From Nonlabens sp. Hel1_33_55 (lineage in GTDB: Bacteria > Bacteroidota > Bacteroidia > Flavobacteriales > Flavobacteriaceae): a stretch of 64,000 nucleotides of DNA. Shown in pieces: positions 1 to 9,457 of this stretch. Position 1 is the first letter of the stretch. Every line of letters begins with the position of its first letter. Both the position numbers and the translations under genes were made by a program. Under the pieces are notes generated by a model, which saw only the letters and a list, made by a program, of their open reading frames with translations, was not told the origin of the DNA and did not search any database. Location: positions 2,883,501 through 2,947,500 of the forward strand of contig NZ_LT627735.1 in assembly GCF_900101765.1 (NCBI RefSeq), given 5' to 3'.

Positions 1-1
1 T

Positions 2-583
2 TATACAGAGCGTAGTTTCAAATGGAGACAAGCTTACCTTGAGAATCCAGAAAATGTTTATCCGTCAATACTAATTATCCCAACCGTCGATGTGGATTAC
101 AGTGGTGTGTTAATTACAAAGGATTTTATCAATAATGACGATAATAAAGTTACTGTAGCTATGAGTCGAGGTGCTGGTGGTGCCGTTGATGGCCAGTCTG
201 CAGAGACCTATCTTATCGATCAAGATGGCAAAGGTGAACTCATCTCTCCAGCACGTGAGAATAAGCAACGCAAGTTGCCGGTAACCGGTGGATCTGTTAT
301 GGAACATGCAGATTTCAATAGCAGCATTTTGACTAATGCAAACCTAATAACCATCAAACAGTTTGCGGAAGAAGCACATAAAACCATGCCTGGATCCAAG
401 AATGGAACTTATGATGGAGCCTGGGATATTGAATTAGGTTTCAAAGACGGCAAGTTGTACCTGTTCCAGATCAGACCATTTGTAGAAAATGATCAGGCAA
501 AGAATTCAGAATATCTATCATCCATAGACAGTGATGTGAACTTAAACACACAGCTGTATCTTAATAAAAACATCAAAAATTGA
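2..583 (+). CDS. PEP synthase/PPDK-type ATP-binding domain protein, 3' part
   Basis: The reading frame is open from the first bases of the window, so this is the C-terminal end of a longer protein. Visible signatures are the SGVLITKD stretch (PEP synthase enzymes have SGV-x-x-T at this place), AETYLIDQDG and a terminal DGKLYLFQIRPF that matches the end of the PEP/pyruvate-binding ATP-grasp domain, where the RP dipeptide is conserved. No phosphohistidine or PEP-binding domain follows, so it is a stand-alone nucleotide-binding domain protein rather than a full PEP synthase, and its substrate is unknown. Its stop codon overlaps the TTG start of the following serine hydrolase, so the two genes are probably co-transcribed and may act together. 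Confidence 0.75.
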   Translation, partial: YTERSFKWRQAYLENPENVYPSILIIPTVDVDYSGVLITKDFINNDDNKVTVAMSRGAGGAVDGQSAETYLIDQDGKGELISPARENKQRKLPVTGGSVMEHADFNSSILTNANLITIKQFAEEAHKTMPGSKNGTYDGAWDIELGFKDGKLYLFQIRPFVENDQAKNSEYLSSIDSDVNLNTQLYLNKNIKN

Positions 584-1812
584 AAAAGCATTATTACATC
601 GCGTCCATATTGATTGTAGCTATAATCGCCATGGCCGTTTATCCTATTGATGGATACGAAAGAACAGGAATCAAGCGCCTGAAGCGACTTGAAAAAACAT
701 TGGACAGTACCATTACGGAATATTATCTGAAACCAGGTTCCTTCAAGAAAACAGAAGAAATCAATCTTTGGTTGTGTGAAGACACTACTTCTACAGAGGA
801 TTTCATGGTGGTTGATGAAGACTTCCAGGACAAGATGACCCGATTGTTTCCTAGACGTAGCGGTTATGCTATCACGGTTCTCGATATAACAGATCCAGAT
901 AACACCCGATATGCAGAAATGAATGAGCAGAGCGGTTTCCAGCCTGGTAGTGTTGGAAAGCTTGCTGTAGCAACGGCATTCTTCACTCAAATAGCGGCTC
1001 TGTGCCCAGAGGATTTTCATGTACGTACCAAGTTGATGAGAGATAAGGTAGTCAAATCTGGAGTTTGGGGAGTTGGTGATCATCATACAGTACCTATCTA
1101 TAATATGGAAAAGGACAAGTTGGTTAAGAGACAAGTAGTTGCCAGCGATGAATTCACGCTCTATGAATGGGTCGATCATATGTTGAGTGTAAGTAACAAT
1201 GGTGCCGCAAGTATCGTGTGGAGAGAAGCTTTGTTGATGAAATTATTTGGCGATGAGTATTTTGACCTGACCCAAGAAGAAGCTGATGCTTATTGGGAAA
1301 CAGCCGACAAGAAAATGTTGTCAGAGGTCGCTACAGAAATTGTGAATCAGCCGTTGCGTGACTTGGGTATCACTCATGATGAATGGAGATTGGGAAGTTT
1401 CTTTACCAATGGTCCAGATCGTATCGCCAGAGCAACTGGTGGAAGTATAGGAACGCCAGCAGGCCTAATGAAATGGTTTATAAAATTAGAGCAGGGCCAG
1501 ATAGTAGATGAAAAATCAAGCTTGGAGCTCAAGAGACTTATGTATATGACTGACCGTAGGATTAGATATGCCTATAGTCCAAGACTTAATGATGCGTCTG
1601 TTTATTTCAAATCTGGAAGTTATTATAGTGGCGGTGGAGCCAAATATGCTGGAACCAATTTCAATTACATGAATAGTGTGATTTTAGTAGAACATCCAGA
1701 TGGCACCAATTACATCGTGTGTTTGATGTCAAATATATTAGGTAAGAATTCTGCTGGAGACCACATGTATCTGGCAAGTGCTATTGATAAGGCAATACGT
1801 TCAGAAGGTTAG
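580..1812 (+). CDS. Class A beta-lactamase-like serine hydrolase
   Basis: This 410-residue protein starts at a TTG that overlaps the previous stop codon (TTGA). An N-terminal hydrophobic segment (about residues 5-22) suggests export or membrane anchoring. The serine beta-lactamase/penicillin-binding triad is visible: S124-V-G-K127 (SxxK), an SNN motif in VSNNGAAS, and a KSG motif in FKSGSYYS. The family acylates an active-site serine with peptidoglycan-like or beta-lactam substrates. Length and divergence argue against a dedicated resistance enzyme, and a cell-wall peptidase or signalling role is equally possible. Coupling to the ATP-grasp-type gene upstream is the main context clue. The gene converges on the HEAT-repeat transporter with a gap of only 9 bp. 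Confidence 0.8.
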   Translation: MKKHYYIASILIVAIIAMAVYPIDGYERTGIKRLKRLEKTLDSTITEYYLKPGSFKKTEEINLWLCEDTTSTEDFMVVDEDFQDKMTRLFPRRSGYAITVLDITDPDNTRYAEMNEQSGFQPGSVGKLAVATAFFTQIAALCPEDFHVRTKLMRDKVVKSGVWGVGDHHTVPIYNMEKDKLVKRQVVASDEFTLYEWVDHMLSVSNNGAASIVWREALLMKLFGDEYFDLTQEEADAYWETADKKMLSEVATEIVNQPLRDLGITHDEWRLGSFFTNGPDRIARATGGSIGTPAGLMKWFIKLEQGQIVDEKSSLELKRLMYMTDRRIRYAYSPRLNDASVYFKSGSYYSGGGAKYAGTNFNYMNSVILVEHPDGTNYIVCLMSNILGKNSAGDHMYLASAIDKAIRSEG

Positions 1813-1821
1813 AAACACACC

Positions 1822-4647
1822 TTAAGCAATATTTCTAATATTGCGCATTTCTACATAGGCCTCACTTGCTGCCGCGGCAACAATGGGGTCTTTTTTTGTT
1901 GTGGCTCTAACTAGCAATGGCATAAATTCTTCCTTTCCAGAATCCTGAATTACCTTAATAACAAGCTTGTTGATGGTGCGATCCTGTAATTCCAATAGCT
2001 GATGATAACATTGCTTTTCAGTAGGTAAATGCACTCTATCGTTAATTTCTGAAAGATTAGCTTCATTACTACTAATAGCAGATTCTATGATAGGGAAAAG
2101 TTGGGTCTTGAAGTTGCGCGATATCAGTCCTTCCAAAAACTCCATGGTCGCACGTCGTGTTTCCTTTTTCTCACTTTGAAGACCTCGATACGCGATAAAA
2201 ACGTCCCGGGAATTAAAGTGCAATGCAAGAATGTTGAAAATGCGTTTAAGATTATTGTCCAATGCCTTGCGTAAACCTATAATGAGCTGTTTTCTCGAGC
2301 CTGATTCATTAATGTCTATAACTCGATCTGGATGTAAATTGGATCGTTCCACAATACGCTGGCAATAGTAGGAGCTTTCTAATAGTTTGTATTCTTCACA
2401 TTCAGATCTAATTAATTTGAAAAATACACGTTGGGAAATATGAAGATCACCTTTTAGCTTTTTGAACTGAGACAGTTCGTTGGTGATTCTAGTGCGCAAC
2501 TTTAGGCTGCCTTCTTGACTCAAGCTTAATAGCGCACGTACTGCTTTTGTAGTTCCTAATTCCAGCAAAATATCGGGTAAATATTTCTTCACGGTCTTGG
2601 GTGCTACTGGATCTTTGTAACGCTTTATTAAATAGGTAATGATGCTGTTGCCATAATTTGAGATGGCTATGATTGCGCTTTCGCGAAAGCGTTCATCCTC
2701 CAACTCATTGATCAACATGGGTAGAAAGTTCTCATGTGCCGTGTTGCCGGCTGCGATAATGGCAGCAGACCTCAATTCATGATCTGGATCATCAAAATAG
2801 CGTTGGATAAAGCGATGGCGCTTCTCACCTTTAGCATAACCCAAAGCTTTTATCAACTCAACAATTTCTGCCTTTCTAAAGTTGTCCTGGTTGCGATCCA
2901 GCTCGTCTAGAAAGAGATTGATACGTAAATCCAGATTGTATTTAGCCGCTAGTTTGGGATTGTCTTCCGTTTCTTGGGCCAGACATAAAAGGGCAGCGCT
3001 GGATATATAATCGCTCTCGTGATCCAGGTAATTTTCAAAAAACTGTTCTGGAAACCTGGTGTCCTGACTCATTAAATATTGCATCGCAGCGAGCACCACA
3101 TCATCGTTTTCAATATAAATCAAATCGTGAACCTTAGCTACGGGATGGCCACGGTCAATATATTTTAAGTTTAGGATCGCGTTGACAACTACATCAGGAT
3201 CATCGTGATCTAATAGTTTTAAAATAGGTGCTTTTAGGGAACGATGCGCCAACTCTGGAACACGTTCTAGCATAAAAAGGATGTCCTTTGAACCACCAGA
3301 TTCAAAAACAACCTTCATGTTATTTCGTATCAAGCTATTGGATCGTTTCTCCAATTTGATTTGTTCCTTGCTGACGATCATTTCCTTGAAAGTTCCAAAA
3401 TAAGCATCACGCACCTTCATAATCATGATCACCCAAATGACAACAAGAACAAGGATCAATACAGTTATAAAAACTGGAGATAGATCAAATGCTCTCACTA
3501 CAAAAATCAATATAAGTCCTGCTAAACCTGTGGCTATACTATCAACCACTACATCTATAAATGTTTTGGTTTTGTTTTTCACATCACTCGGGATAGGTAA
3601 TGCTAACAATTCAACCGCACTTTTGTGGAGCGATTGCTTTAAACTACCATCCAATCCCTTTAGAACGATCACGATCCATAATTCAGGAACAAATAGGAGC
3701 ACCACACAACAGAAAACAATACCAATTGGTAATGCAGCTAGACCAGTACTTACGCCACTTTTGGAGAGTATGTGCCTGGTAATAAATAGCTGAATAACTA
3801 AGGAAACGATATTGAACGTAGAGAACCAAAATCCAAAAAACGATGCCAGTTCCTGCGAGTCGGGTATATTCCTGGATGATATGTAGCTAAATTGATAATC
3901 AACCAATTTTGCTACTAAAACTCCAATACCGATTACCGCAGCTAAGGCTGTAAGGTGTTTTGAATTGAAAATGAGTTTCACACTGCTTTCGCTGGAAACT
4001 GTAGCACGTTCTTTACGTTTAAAAGAACTGAGTTTGTCTACACGATTGCGCCATATGGCATTCATCACAAAGATGCAGCCTAGAATCATAAAGCTAGCCA
4101 GTATGAGTAGTACACCGTTACCTACATGCTCTGCAAGCAATGAGGTTAGATAACCACCTACAATTCCACCTGCGATTCCACCAGCGCCTATGAATCCAAA
4201 AAGTCTTTTGGCTTCCCTAACATTGAATACCACATTTGCCATGACCCAAAACTGGCTTGTAGCAAGCAAGGCAAAAAGAGCAACGATGGTATAGAAGCAA
4301 TAGGCTAGAATACCATTGAAATATCCTACAGCTATCATTACACCCATAATCATGAAGATTAAGGTAAAGACCAATAAGGTGTAGCGTATCAACGACTTGA
4401 GCTTGAAGCGCTCTAAGGACTTGTTGTAAAGTAGGGAACCAGCAATGGCAGCAAGTGCAATAATCACAAAAGCTTCAGCAAGTGCATCAGCGCCTAGTTC
4501 AGAAAGAAAAAGTGCGTTGACCGTAGGTTTAACTACGAGTAACGCACTTATGATAAGAAATATGTAGAGTTGCATGAGTAACGAGATCGTTAGCTCACCA
4601 CTCCGTATATCAAAAACTTTACGTATCCTGTCGGACAACCACTTCAT
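1822..4647 (-). CDS. Npt1/Npt2-like transporter with C-terminal HEAT repeats
   Basis: This 941-residue protein has two halves. Residues about 20-420 contain roughly 11-12 membrane helices with a glycine-rich stretch (GFIGAGGIAGGIVGGYL), resembling the MFS-related ATP/ADP translocase-like (Npt1/Npt2) family of Bacteroidota. Residues about 470-930 are soluble helical repeats (for example LLDHDDPDVVVNAILNL and DHELRSAAIIAAGN) of HEAT type. The transported substrate cannot be read from sequence, and nucleotide transport is only a family association. Its ATG lies 29 bp inside the end of the upstream serine-hydrolase gene, so the two are translationally coupled. One perfect CGCTTTCGCGAAAGCG palindrome lies in the HEAT part and encodes RFRES. 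Confidence 0.75.
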   Translation of the reverse strand: MKWLSDRIRKVFDIRSGELTISLLMQLYIFLIISALLVVKPTVNALFLSELGADALAEAFVIIALAAIAGSLLYNKSLERFKLKSLIRYTLLVFTLIFMIMGVMIAVGYFNGILAYCFYTIVALFALLATSQFWVMANVVFNVREAKRLFGFIGAGGIAGGIVGGYLTSLLAEHVGNGVLLILASFMILGCIFVMNAIWRNRVDKLSSFKRKERATVSSESSVKLIFNSKHLTALAAVIGIGVLVAKLVDYQFSYISSRNIPDSQELASFFGFWFSTFNIVSLVIQLFITRHILSKSGVSTGLAALPIGIVFCCVVLLFVPELWIVIVLKGLDGSLKQSLHKSAVELLALPIPSDVKNKTKTFIDVVVDSIATGLAGLILIFVVRAFDLSPVFITVLILVLVVIWVIMIMKVRDAYFGTFKEMIVSKEQIKLEKRSNSLIRNNMKVVFESGGSKDILFMLERVPELAHRSLKAPILKLLDHDDPDVVVNAILNLKYIDRGHPVAKVHDLIYIENDDVVLAAMQYLMSQDTRFPEQFFENYLDHESDYISSAALLCLAQETEDNPKLAAKYNLDLRINLFLDELDRNQDNFRKAEIVELIKALGYAKGEKRHRFIQRYFDDPDHELRSAAIIAAGNTAHENFLPMLINELEDERFRESAIIAISNYGNSIITYLIKRYKDPVAPKTVKKYLPDILLELGTTKAVRALLSLSQEGSLKLRTRITNELSQFKKLKGDLHISQRVFFKLIRSECEEYKLLESSYYCQRIVERSNLHPDRVIDINESGSRKQLIIGLRKALDNNLKRIFNILALHFNSRDVFIAYRGLQSEKKETRRATMEFLEGLISRNFKTQLFPIIESAISSNEANLSEINDRVHLPTEKQCYHQLLELQDRTINKLVIKVIQDSGKEEFMPLLVRATTKKDPIVAAAASEAYVEMRNIRNIA
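2676..2691. repeat. Iterated 16-bp palindrome (family description)
   Basis: First of 17 copies of CGCTTTCGCGAAAGCG. Perfect copies begin at 2676, 6162, 8235, 9871, 14143, 19829, 31064, 32401, 38764 and 40108. Copies with one or two changes begin at 24032, 46566, 54482, 55135, 59440, 60671 and 62709. Fourteen lie inside genes and add a five-residue module read in one of three frames: RFRES, AFAKA or LSRK(R). Three lie between genes. The function is unknown. Confidence 0.95.
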
Positions 4648-5569
4648 TCTCTTGTTCTAATTCGATAGGCAAGATAACAGATTTGCGCAATGCCATTTCT
4701 GCTGGCTGTACTAAATTTCTAATAATTTGTTCACCATTAGGATCCTCTATAAGAGCAACAAGAATGTACTTTCTACCATCTTCACCCCAAACAAGAATGG
4801 AGTCTGAATGCCAGTTCTTCCATGATCCACTTTTTCTAAAAAGTCTTGCATCAGGAGCAATACGATCAAGTGTATTTACAAACTTGTGGTGCAATGATGG
4901 ATTCTCCATAATATCCAACATTTCCTTGCTTCTGGTTTTGTTGATCAATTGACCAGTAGCTAATTGATAATAGAATTTTGCCACAGCATCAGTAGTCGCT
5001 GCATGACTCAATCCTCTAATAGGTTCTGGATTTCTTTTCCCTTGAGCGGCATATCTTTTACCTACCCAAAGTCCACCAACACCATCTTTATCATAAAAAG
5101 GATTGGATGGATCGCACATGACATCTTCAATTTTTTGAAAACCTACACGATCTATCATTCTAGTAGAGGCTGCGTTGTTTGATTTTGAAATCATCAACCA
5201 CATATCGTCTCTAACTTTTGGAGTGTCTTTCAACTCACCTTTTTCTATGGCATCCATTGCTGCATATAGAACAGCTATTTTAGGAAGACTTGCAGCATAC
5301 ATCATATTGCTGCCGTTGATGCTGGCATATTTTATGTTTTCAGCATCGTTCAAGTCTACAAGACTTACAGACATTCTTTTTTGCTGGATTAATTTCCTCC
5401 AGTTTGAGTTTGCCATCAACTGCGCCTTTAGGTTCAGCTGAAGAGTTGTGTTTTGGAACGTCTTAACATCTTTATTGTTTAGGGAAAGATTTACTAGTGG
5501 CGCATCATCTGCTGCACTCATATTCCAAGATGCTGCTAGGAATAAAAAAACTAAGATTTTATTTAACAT
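4619..5569 (-). CDS. Secreted class A beta-lactamase-like serine hydrolase
   Basis: The start is placed at the ATG at 5569 because it opens a clear signal peptide (MLNKILVFLFLAASWNMSAA); an in-frame start further upstream would bury it. The mature enzyme carries S94-L-P-K97 (SxxK), SNN in SKSNNAAST and KSG in LFRKSGSW, the three motifs of serine beta-lactamase/DD-peptidase folds. It is a distant relative of the serine hydrolase at 580-1812, and both flank the HEAT-repeat transporter. The transporter gene starts inside the 3' end of this gene, which supports a joint transcript. A periplasmic role in cell-wall metabolism is inferred; beta-lactam hydrolysis cannot be excluded. Confidence 0.82.
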   Translation of the reverse strand: MLNKILVFLFLAASWNMSAADDAPLVNLSLNNKDVKTFQNTTLQLNLKAQLMANSNWRKLIQQKRMSVSLVDLNDAENIKYASINGSNMMYAASLPKIAVLYAAMDAIEKGELKDTPKVRDDMWLMISKSNNAASTRMIDRVGFQKIEDVMCDPSNPFYDKDGVGGLWVGKRYAAQGKRNPEPIRGLSHAATTDAVAKFYYQLATGQLINKTRSKEMLDIMENPSLHHKFVNTLDRIAPDARLFRKSGSWKNWHSDSILVWGEDGRKYILVALIEDPNGEQIIRNLVQPAEMALRKSVILPIELEQENEVVVRQDT

Positions 5570-5734
5570 ACTGATTTCTAGGGTTTTTCGGTTCGTGTTA
5601 AAAGGTTCACAAATCATGCCGAATGTATCTAATGATAAGGTTTTAATCCGTTAAAAACCAACATTTAACATTATTTCGCCTGATCGCTATATTCATTTCA
5701 TCCCTTTAACGATTCAACGTTACATTTGTTGCAC

Positions 5735-6871
5735 ATGAGTGGCATTTATATTCACATTCCGTTTTGCAAGCAGGCCTGTCATTATTGTGACTTTCATTTT
5801 GTCACGTCGATGAAGCATAAGAATCGAGTGGTGGCAGCGATCCAGGAAGAATTGAAGCTGAGAAGCGATGAAGCAAATACGGCTTCCATCGAGACTATTT
5901 ATTTTGGTGGAGGAACGCCCAGCGTTCTTGAAAGTACTGCTATCGATGCAATCGTCTCCACGGTTTATTCAAATTACGATGTCAGCGATGATCCAGAAAT
6001 CACATTGGAGGCAAATCCTGACGATTTGACTCCTGAAAAGATTGAAGCTTTGTCAAAAACTAAAATCAACCGACTCAGCATTGGTGTGCAGTCCTTTTTT
6101 GAGGAAGACCTGAAGTTGATGAATAGAGCTCATAATGCAGTTGAGGCGATAGAATGTATCTCGCTTTCGCGAAAGCGCTTTCCCAACATATCTATTGACC
6201 TAATCTATGGGATTCCTGGACTTACCGATGATCGCTGGCGGGAGAATTTGTACAAGGCTATTGAGTTAAAGGTGCCGCACATTTCAAGTTATGCGCTTAC
6301 CGTGGAAGACGATACGGCGCTCAAAACATTTATTGAAAAAGGAGTGATTGATGAAGTAGATGACGAGCAGGCACAGCGGCAGTTCAATATTTTACTGGAC
6401 ACTATGCAATTGCATTCTTATGAAAACTATGAGTTTTCAAATTTTGGCAAGGATGGCTTCTTTTCTCGCAACAATACCGCTTACTGGACCGGTAAATCCT
6501 ATATAGGTATTGGTCCCAGCGCGCACAGCTTTGACGGCAAAAGGCGTGCGTGGAATATTAACAACAATGTCCAATATCTCAAAGCCATTGAAGCCGGTGA
6601 ACTGCCTCAAGAAGTGGAAGAATTAACCATGGTGGACCGTTACAACGAGTATATCATGACGGGTTTGCGTACCATTTATGGTGTCTCACTGACTCATGTA
6701 GAGCAAGAATATGGTCTTAAGTTTAGAGAATATCTATTGAAGCAATCTGCAAGTTATCTCAAGGATCATTTGTTATATTTAGATGACGATACCTTGCTGG
6801 TCACCCGCAAAGGAAAATTTCTTAGCGATGGTATCGCCAGCGAACTCTTCATGCTGAATCTCATTTCATGA
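5735..6871 (+). CDS. hemW: HemW-like radical SAM protein
   Basis: The 378-residue protein begins MSGIYIHIPFCKQACHYCDF, with the radical-SAM cluster cysteines C11, C15 and C18 (CxxxCxxC). The following YFGGGTPS and the ANPDDLT, IGVQSF and YGIPGLT stretches are characteristic of HemW/HemN-like proteins. HemW is a heme chaperone, and many copies are misannotated as oxygen-independent coproporphyrinogen oxidase. The ATG at 5735 is preferred over a TTG 9 bp upstream because homologues start with this motif. The gene heads a seven-gene operon and its stop overlaps the next start (ATGA). A perfect palindrome copy at 6162 encodes LSRKR. Confidence 0.92.
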   Translation: MSGIYIHIPFCKQACHYCDFHFVTSMKHKNRVVAAIQEELKLRSDEANTASIETIYFGGGTPSVLESTAIDAIVSTVYSNYDVSDDPEITLEANPDDLTPEKIEALSKTKINRLSIGVQSFFEEDLKLMNRAHNAVEAIECISLSRKRFPNISIDLIYGIPGLTDDRWRENLYKAIELKVPHISSYALTVEDDTALKTFIEKGVIDEVDDEQAQRQFNILLDTMQLHSYENYEFSNFGKDGFFSRNNTAYWTGKSYIGIGPSAHSFDGKRRAWNINNNVQYLKAIEAGELPQEVEELTMVDRYNEYIMTGLRTIYGVSLTHVEQEYGLKFREYLLKQSASYLKDHLLYLDDDTLLVTRKGKFLSDGIASELFMLNLIS

Positions 6872-7692
6872 AACATTACTTTTTTTTCTTTCTGATCGTG
6901 ATACTGTTCTCAAGTTGTAAAACTGAGAAGGAACCGCAGCTAACTAAATTGACTTATGATGAAATGAAAGAGCTGATGTTCTCAAACTCTATTAAGGTTA
7001 ATGATAGTGTCTTGTATTATTCCATAAACGGTGAGTTGCTCAATGATAAACAAAGGAAAGCAGCATCAGAGGATTTATTATATGCTGACTGGTTTATCAA
7101 TGATGATATGCAACTCATTAAAGTTCAATTAAATGATTCTGCTCTAGAAAGGAAAAACCGCAAGAAAACTCCATTAGTTACAGATGCTGAAATGATCAAC
7201 TGTCAAGAACTTAATGAGCTATTAGAAGAAGTTTATGATCGTGATCAACAAAATAGAACGGACAATTTGATGGATCAAGAGATTGATCAAAACAATCTAG
7301 AAGTAGTGGAATTGGTTTTGCAAAAATGTGGGATGCCTAATTCACAAAAGGTAAGCGATAAATCCCTTCAAGCTATATGGTTAGTAATCCAACATGCAGG
7401 CGCTGAAAAACGAGAGCAATACTTTCCCACATTAGAAAAAGCAGCCCAAATCGGAGACTTAGATCAACAAGATATTGCCTTAATGAAAGATCGAATGATG
7501 CTGGATAAAGGACAGCCACAAATTTATGGTTCTCAAGTATTGATGAATGGAGCGACCTATGAACTTTATGATTTGGAAAACCCTGAAAATGTAGACAATA
7601 GAAGGGCATCAGTTGGTTTAGGTCCATTATCTGAATACCTTGCTCATTGGGATATTGAATTCACTATTGCTCAAAAATCACCCAAGTCATGA
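6868..7692 (+). CDS. DUF6624-type lipoprotein
   Basis: This 274-residue protein has a lipoprotein signal (hydrophobic residues 5-14, then FSSC with Cys17), so it should be membrane-anchored. The C-terminal half, with WLVIQHAG, FPTLEKAAQIGDL, DIALMKDRMMLDKGQPQIYGSQ and RRASVGLGPLSEYL, matches the DUF6624 family as I know it; no activity is established for that family. The N-terminal half is acidic and helical with no recognised domain. It overlaps hemW upstream and the cyclase-family gene downstream by 4 bp each, so it is clearly within the operon, but nothing in the sequence ties it to heme. Confidence 0.8.
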   Translation: MKHYFFFFLIVILFSSCKTEKEPQLTKLTYDEMKELMFSNSIKVNDSVLYYSINGELLNDKQRKAASEDLLYADWFINDDMQLIKVQLNDSALERKNRKKTPLVTDAEMINCQELNELLEEVYDRDQQNRTDNLMDQEIDQNNLEVVELVLQKCGMPNSQKVSDKSLQAIWLVIQHAGAEKREQYFPTLEKAAQIGDLDQQDIALMKDRMMLDKGQPQIYGSQVLMNGATYELYDLENPENVDNRRASVGLGPLSEYLAHWDIEFTIAQKSPKS

Positions 7693-8489
7693 AAGTTTTA
7701 TGCGTAATCATCGTGGCAGCGATGGTCTCTTGTTCCCCATCAAAAAAAGATCTAATGGAAACCACCTTAATTATAGACGGTAAATCATTTTCAATCGACC
7801 TTGATAAACCCAACGATATCAGTCTTGCGGTGCAGAATAATGCTGGTGTAGGCGCTTGGTACATTGATCAACCTAAAATCACGCATGTTGAGGTAGACGG
7901 TTATGTGGGAAAAGTTTCCTTGGGCGGTAGCACAAATTTCAATGATGTGTTTTTTAATCCGCACAGTCATGGAACGCATACGGAATGTATTGGTCATATT
8001 ACCGAAGAATTCCACAGCGTGAACGATGCGCTAGACAAGAGTTTTTTCACGGCCCAACTATTTAGTGTAACTCCAGAAGATCGAGATGGTGATAAGGTTA
8101 TTACCGCAGCCATGTTTGATGATCTCAAAGATGTGGAGGTAGTGATCATACGCACACTGCCTAATACAGATGCAAAGAAAAGCAGGAACTATAGCAATAC
8201 GAACCCGCCGTATTTGATGGAAGAAGTGATGTTACGCTTTCGCGAAAGCGGAATAAAACATGTCCTCATCGACCTACCAAGCGTTGATAAAGAAAGAGAC
8301 AATGGTGCACTGCTTGCTCATAAAGCCTTCTGGAATTTTGATGGAGAGCAACGCATGGACGCCACAATCACTGAATTGATTTATGTTCCCAGCAATGTAG
8401 TTGATGGAAACTACATCCTAGATTTACAGGTCGCGCCTATAGAAAATGATGCGGCGCCGTCTAGGCCTATTCTATATAAGGTGAAGTGA
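7689..8489 (+). CDS. Cyclase-family (kynurenine formamidase-like) lipoprotein
   Basis: The 266-residue protein has a lipoprotein signal ending at Cys15 (MVSCS). Residues 92-102 read HSHGTHTECIGH, matching the metal-binding HxGTHxD...H motif of the putative cyclase family (PF04199), which includes bacterial kynurenine formamidase. The usual Asp is replaced by Glu (E99), a plausible ligand change. Reported activities in the family are metal-dependent amide or lactone hydrolysis, and the substrate here is unknown. A perfect palindrome copy at 8235 encodes RFRES. The gene overlaps both neighbours by 4 bp in the hemW operon. Confidence 0.83.
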   Translation: MKVLCVIIVAAMVSCSPSKKDLMETTLIIDGKSFSIDLDKPNDISLAVQNNAGVGAWYIDQPKITHVEVDGYVGKVSLGGSTNFNDVFFNPHSHGTHTECIGHITEEFHSVNDALDKSFFTAQLFSVTPEDRDGDKVITAAMFDDLKDVEVVIIRTLPNTDAKKSRNYSNTNPPYLMEEVMLRFRESGIKHVLIDLPSVDKERDNGALLAHKAFWNFDGEQRMDATITELIYVPSNVVDGNYILDLQVAPIENDAAPSRPILYKVK

Positions 8490-8833
8490 TGAAATGGCTT
8501 GTTAGATCTGAGGGAATCGCATATTTAGGTACAGGATTCATTTTATACGCCGTGTTTTTTGACAATTGGTGGCTATTTGCAGGATTATTTTTATATCCAG
8601 ACATTGGCATGTTGGGTTATACCATTAATACTAAGATTGGAGCGATCACCTATAACATTTTTCATCACAACCTTACGGTAATGGTTTTGTTGATAGGTGG
8701 ATTTGTAATGGAGCAAGAAACGGTCATGATGCTGGGCGTGGTGATGCTGGCACACATCGGTTTTGATCGTATTCTGGGTTTTGGACTCAAATATCCTGAC
8801 GCTTTCAAGAATACTCACCTCAATAAATTTTAA
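8486..8833 (+). CDS. DUF4260 small membrane protein
   Basis: This 115-residue protein has about four hydrophobic segments. The sequence FLYPDIGMLGY, IGAITYNIFHHN and HIGFDRILGFGLKYPDAFKNTHL is characteristic of DUF4260, a widespread small membrane family of unknown function with conserved His and Asp residues. It overlaps the preceding cyclase-family gene by 4 bp. A role cannot be inferred beyond membership in the hemW operon. Confidence 0.85.
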   Translation: MMKWLVRSEGIAYLGTGFILYAVFFDNWWLFAGLFLYPDIGMLGYTINTKIGAITYNIFHHNLTVMVLLIGGFVMEQETVMMLGVVMLAHIGFDRILGFGLKYPDAFKNTHLNKF

Positions 8834-8842
8834 ATTAGCGGT

Positions 8843-9457
8843 ATGGAGTATTTATTCATAGGGCTGGCCGTTGGAGCTGTTGCCGCGTTTTTCGTATTTA
8901 GATGGTTTGGTGGTTCTACTAAGGATAACCGGCAGGAGCAAAGTGTCGTGCTTATGGAAAAGATACGTACGGTCTGTAAATTCATTACTGTAGAAGGCGA
9001 TTTTGCCGAAATCTATCACTACCAAAACGTAAAAGACAAAATAGCCAACTTCCTGCTGGGAAAGAAAAAGGCGATTATCCTTATCAACGCCAAAGCTCAC
9101 ATAGGATTTGATCTGACAAAAATCCGCATGGATAGCGATACAGAAAATAAAATCATCAGACTGACGGAATTCCCGCAACCACAACTCATGAGTATTGAGA
9201 CAGATTTCAATTACTATGATAAAAGTGAAGGTTGGGCAAATTACTTCACCAGTGACGACTTAACTGAGGTAACCCGCAATGCAAAACAGCACATCGTTGA
9301 CAAGATTCCAGAAAGCGGCCTGATGGAACAAGCCCAGAAGGAAGCGTTGAACACCATCCAACTCATGGAAGGTCTGGCACAAACCATAGGCTGGAAACTG
9401 GATTATACAGCATTGATTCTTGATAAAGCGATGGACACCAAAAAGCTACCCGAATAG
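8843..9457 (+). CDS. DUF4230 membrane-anchored protein
   Basis: The 204-residue protein has one N-terminal membrane helix (residues 3-20) followed by a soluble domain. The domain starts with LMEKIRTVCKFITVEGDFAEI and continues with KKKAIILINAKAHIGFDL and a long C-terminal helical stretch, matching DUF4230. The family function is unknown; it is usually a membrane-attached extracytoplasmic domain. It starts 9 bp after the DUF4260 gene, and its stop codon overlaps the GTG start of the next gene. Confidence 0.85.
   Translation: MEYLFIGLAVGAVAAFFVFRWFGGSTKDNRQEQSVVLMEKIRTVCKFITVEGDFAEIYHYQNVKDKIANFLLGKKKAIILINAKAHIGFDLTKIRMDSDTENKIIRLTEFPQPQLMSIETDFNYYDKSEGWANYFTSDDLTEVTRNAKQHIVDKIPESGLMEQAQKEALNTIQLMEGLAQTIGWKLDYTALILDKAMDTKKLPE

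Noticed and set aside
493..1179. 228-codon open frame on the minus strand
   Set aside because: It lies entirely opposite the 3' end of the ATP-grasp-type gene and the serine hydrolase, which have clear motifs; it is a shadow.
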